NCBI GenBank assembly: GCA_045561575.1
Contig: JBJKXM010000006.1
Span: forward strand, 1-16,172
Source: GCA-002715885 sp045561575
GTDB lineage: Bacteria; Bacteroidota; Bacteroidia; Flavobacteriales; BACL11
Reading direction: 5' to 3'
Length of the DNA stretch: 16,172 bases
The notes under the pieces are model-generated. The model was given only the letters and a program-made list of their open reading frames with translations, was not told where the DNA came from and did not search any database. Shown piece after piece: positions 14,830 through 16,172 of the stretch (the first letter of the stretch is position 1; every line of letters starts with the position of its first letter). Made by a program: the position numbers and the translations under genes.

Positions 14830-14985
14830 ATGGCAAAGAAAACCGTAGCATCATTACAAAAAAAAGGAGCAAAAGCTTTCACTAAAGCAGTAAAAATGGT
14901 AAGAAATGAAAAAACTGGAGGTTATTCATTCAAATCCGAAATTGTTCCAAAAGATAAAGTGAACGAATTCTTTTCAAAAAAATAG
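14830..14985 (+). CDS. DUF4295 small basic protein, Bacteroidota ribosome-associated
   Basis: A 51-aa lysine-rich protein: MAKKTVASLQKKGAKAFTKA, then VKMVRNEKTGGYSFKSEIV and KVNEFFSKK. This family is confined to Bacteroidota and regularly sits between rpmG and ftsY. As far as I recall, a ribosome structure from Flavobacterium assigned a protein of this kind as a phylum-specific large-subunit component (bL38); I treat that identity as likely, not certain. It starts 1 nt after rpmG and is surely cotranscribed with it. Transcription then ends at the hairpin 25 bp downstream. Confidence 0.9.
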   Translation: MAKKTVASLQKKGAKAFTKAVKMVRNEKTGGYSFKSEIVPKDKVNEFFSKK

Positions 14986-15009
14986 TAAAAAATAAATATT
15001 TTTTGTTGG

Positions 15010-15044
15010 AGCTTCTTTCTATATTTGAAAGGAGCTTTTTTTTT
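15010..15044 (+). terminator. Rho-independent terminator after rpmG-DUF4295
   Basis: A 10-bp stem AGCTTCTTTC / GAAAGGAGCT (one G-U pair) with loop TATATTT is followed by eight T residues. It lies 25 bp after the DUF4295 stop. The loop and first stem base also spell a promoter box (separate entry). Confidence 0.9.
15020..15027 (+). promoter_or_regulatory. TAnnTTTG box inside the terminator loop, upstream of ftsY
   Basis: TATATTTG matches the -7 consensus exactly but occupies the loop of the terminator hairpin. A transcript started here would contain only the 3' arm and T tract, giving ftsY a leader of about 30 nt. A TTTG at 15002-15005 lies nearer than the usual -33 spacing. Confidence 0.4.
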
Positions 15045-15063
15045 AAATTAAATAATTTTTAGT

Positions 15064-16053
15064 ATGGGTTTTTTCAATAAAATTAAGAGTTTTCTTACTA
15101 GTAATGAAGAAGAAAACACTTCTGATAAAATAGAAAAGCAAAAAAAATTAAATGACGGATTAGAAAAAACAAAATCTAGTTTATTTGAAAAAATATCAAA
15201 AAAGGTTGTTGGAAAATCAAAAATTGATGATGAAGATCTGGATGATATTGAAGAAATTTTAATTACTAGTGACATTGGAGTTGATACAAGCTTAAAGATT
15301 ATTGAATCTCTTGAAAAAAGAGTTCAAAAAGAAAAATATATAAGTTCTGATGAACTAACTAAAATTTTAAAAGAAGAGATTGAATTGCTTCTTGTAAATA
15401 GTACTGATATTGATTCTGATGTGAAATTTGAATCAGATATTCCATATGTTATTATGGTTGTAGGTGTAAATGGTGTTGGAAAGACTACAACCATAGGTAA
15501 ATTAGCTTATAAATTTAAAAAATCCGGATTCAAAGTGGTTTTAGGGGCTGCTGATACTTTTCGTGCTGCTGCTATTGATCAATTAACTATATGGGCTGAC
15601 AGAGTAGGAGTAGAAATTGTGAAACAAAATATGGGTTCCGATCCTGCATCTGTTGCTTATGATACTTTACAATCTGCAATTTCAAAAAATGCCGATGTCG
15701 TTATAATAGACACTGCAGGAAGATTACATAATAAAGTTAATTTAATGAATGAACTATCCAAGGTTAAAAGTGTAATGAGTAAACTTATTCCAAATGCTCC
15801 TCATGATGTATTGCTAGTACTGGATGCATCAACTGGACAAAATGCCATTGAACAAGCTAAACAGTTTTCTTCTGTTACTCAGGTAAATTCTTTAGCCTTA
15901 ACAAAGTTAGACGGAACTGCAAAAGGAGGAGTTGTTATTGGTATTTCTGACCAACTCAAAATACCGGTCAGATTTATTGGAGTAGGTGAGGCAATGGAAG
16001 ATCTGCAAATTTTTAATAAAGAAACATTTGTGGATACATTATTTAATAATTAA
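15064..16053 (+). CDS. ftsY: Signal recognition particle receptor FtsY
   Basis: A 329-aa SRP-family GTPase that receives Ffh-ribosome complexes at the inner membrane for cotranslational membrane-protein insertion. It is a short FtsY with only a brief acidic/lysine-rich N-terminal part; MGFFNKIKSFL fits the membrane-binding amphipathic helix next to the N domain. The N domain is at ~35-115. The G domain has G1 GVNGVGKT at 134-141, DTFRAAAIDQL (164-174), G3 DTAGR at 216-220, G4 TKLD at 280-283 and GVGEAMEDLQIF (307-318), the FtsY-specific closing motif. It follows a terminator and is followed after 42 bp by ffh, the partner GTPase. Confidence 0.97.
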   Translation: MGFFNKIKSFLTSNEEENTSDKIEKQKKLNDGLEKTKSSLFEKISKKVVGKSKIDDEDLDDIEEILITSDIGVDTSLKIIESLEKRVQKEKYISSDELTKILKEEIELLLVNSTDIDSDVKFESDIPYVIMVVGVNGVGKTTTIGKLAYKFKKSGFKVVLGAADTFRAAAIDQLTIWADRVGVEIVKQNMGSDPASVAYDTLQSAISKNADVVIIDTAGRLHNKVNLMNELSKVKSVMSKLIPNAPHDVLLVLDASTGQNAIEQAKQFSSVTQVNSLALTKLDGTAKGGVVIGISDQLKIPVRFIGVGEAMEDLQIFNKETFVDTLFNN

Positions 16054-16064
16054 TTCCTATTAAA

Positions 16065-16072
16065 TATTTTTG
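16065..16072 (+). promoter_or_regulatory. TAnnTTTG promoter box of ffh
   Basis: TATTTTTG matches the -7 consensus, 23 nt before the ffh ATG and 11 bp after the ftsY stop. There is no clear -33 element, and readthrough from ftsY is also possible. Confidence 0.45.
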
Positions 16073-16095
16073 TTAATGAATAAAATCAATCTATA

Positions 16096-16172
16096 ATGTT
16101 CGAAAATCTTTCAGATAAATTAGATAAAGCTTTTAAAGTCCTTAAAGGACAAGGGAGCATTTCAGAAATAAA
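16096..16172 (+). CDS. ffh: Signal recognition particle protein Ffh, N-terminal start (partial)
   Basis: The first 25 codons of a gene that runs off the window. MFENLSDKLDKAFKVLKGQG followed by SISEI is the characteristic N-terminus of Bacteroidota Ffh/SRP54 (usual form: MFENLSDKLDKAFxVLKGxGxIxE). Ffh binds signal sequences on translating ribosomes and docks with FtsY, whose gene is just upstream. The GTPase and M domains are outside the window, so the call rests on a short but distinctive stretch. Confidence 0.88.
   Translation, partial: MFENLSDKLDKAFKVLKGQGSISEI

Noticed and set aside
1..16172. CRISPR array, transposon, prophage, tRNA or rRNA genes
   Set aside because: No spaced direct repeats, transposase or integrase motifs, terminal inverted repeats, or cloverleaf-like sequences were found on either strand.

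Overview
The window is a chromosomal segment from an AT-rich member of the Bacteroidota, most likely an uncultured marine-type Flavobacteriales. The evidence is the DUF4295 gene after rpmG, the end of a TonB-dependent receptor, repeated TAnnTTTG promoter boxes, weak or absent Shine-Dalgarno sequences, a GC(M/T)DP...DDGSC lipoprotein motif, and a gene order of divIC-type gene followed by methylmalonyl-CoA mutase. Genes are densely packed. Nearly all junctions are overlaps or gaps of a few dozen bases, and the longest non-coding stretch is about 240 bp, upstream of dnaA.

Layout. Bases 1-324 are the 3' end of a TonB-dependent receptor gene. It converges, with overlapping stop codons, on a minus-strand pair: an FtsB/DivIC-type division protein and a methylmalonyl-CoA mutase in which a short MutA-like half and a full MutB-like half are one polypeptide. 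Next on the minus strand is an apparent operon dnaA - low-molecular-weight tyrosine phosphatase - RsmI/YraL-type SAM methyltransferase. A 240-bp AT-rich gap separates it from a two-gene 5'-nucleotidase unit, with the C-terminal-domain lipoprotein transcribed first and the Tat-exported metallophosphatase second. A YbgC/FadM-type thioesterase (+) and a nucleoside phosphorylase (-) then converge tail to tail.

From 9401 to the end everything is on the plus strand: a tandem-domain universal stress protein, cinA, rpmB (L28) with a clear terminator, a three-gene secreted-protein block (two related small lipoproteins and an M1 metallopeptidase), then rpmG (L33), a DUF4295 small basic protein, a terminator, ftsY and the start of ffh.

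Together the genes are mostly housekeeping: replication initiation, division, translation, SRP targeting (both GTPases, FtsY and Ffh, are adjacent), nucleotide salvage and propionyl-CoA metabolism. The accessory part is the secreted block between rpmB and rpmG, which are usually neighbours. I see no CRISPR array, prophage, insertion sequence, defence island, tRNA or rRNA. The most unusual items are the MutA-MutB fusion, a perfect 26-bp palindrome inside the dnaA C-terminal signature, the secreted block with tandem lipoprotein paralogues, and promoter-like boxes lying in or beside terminators.
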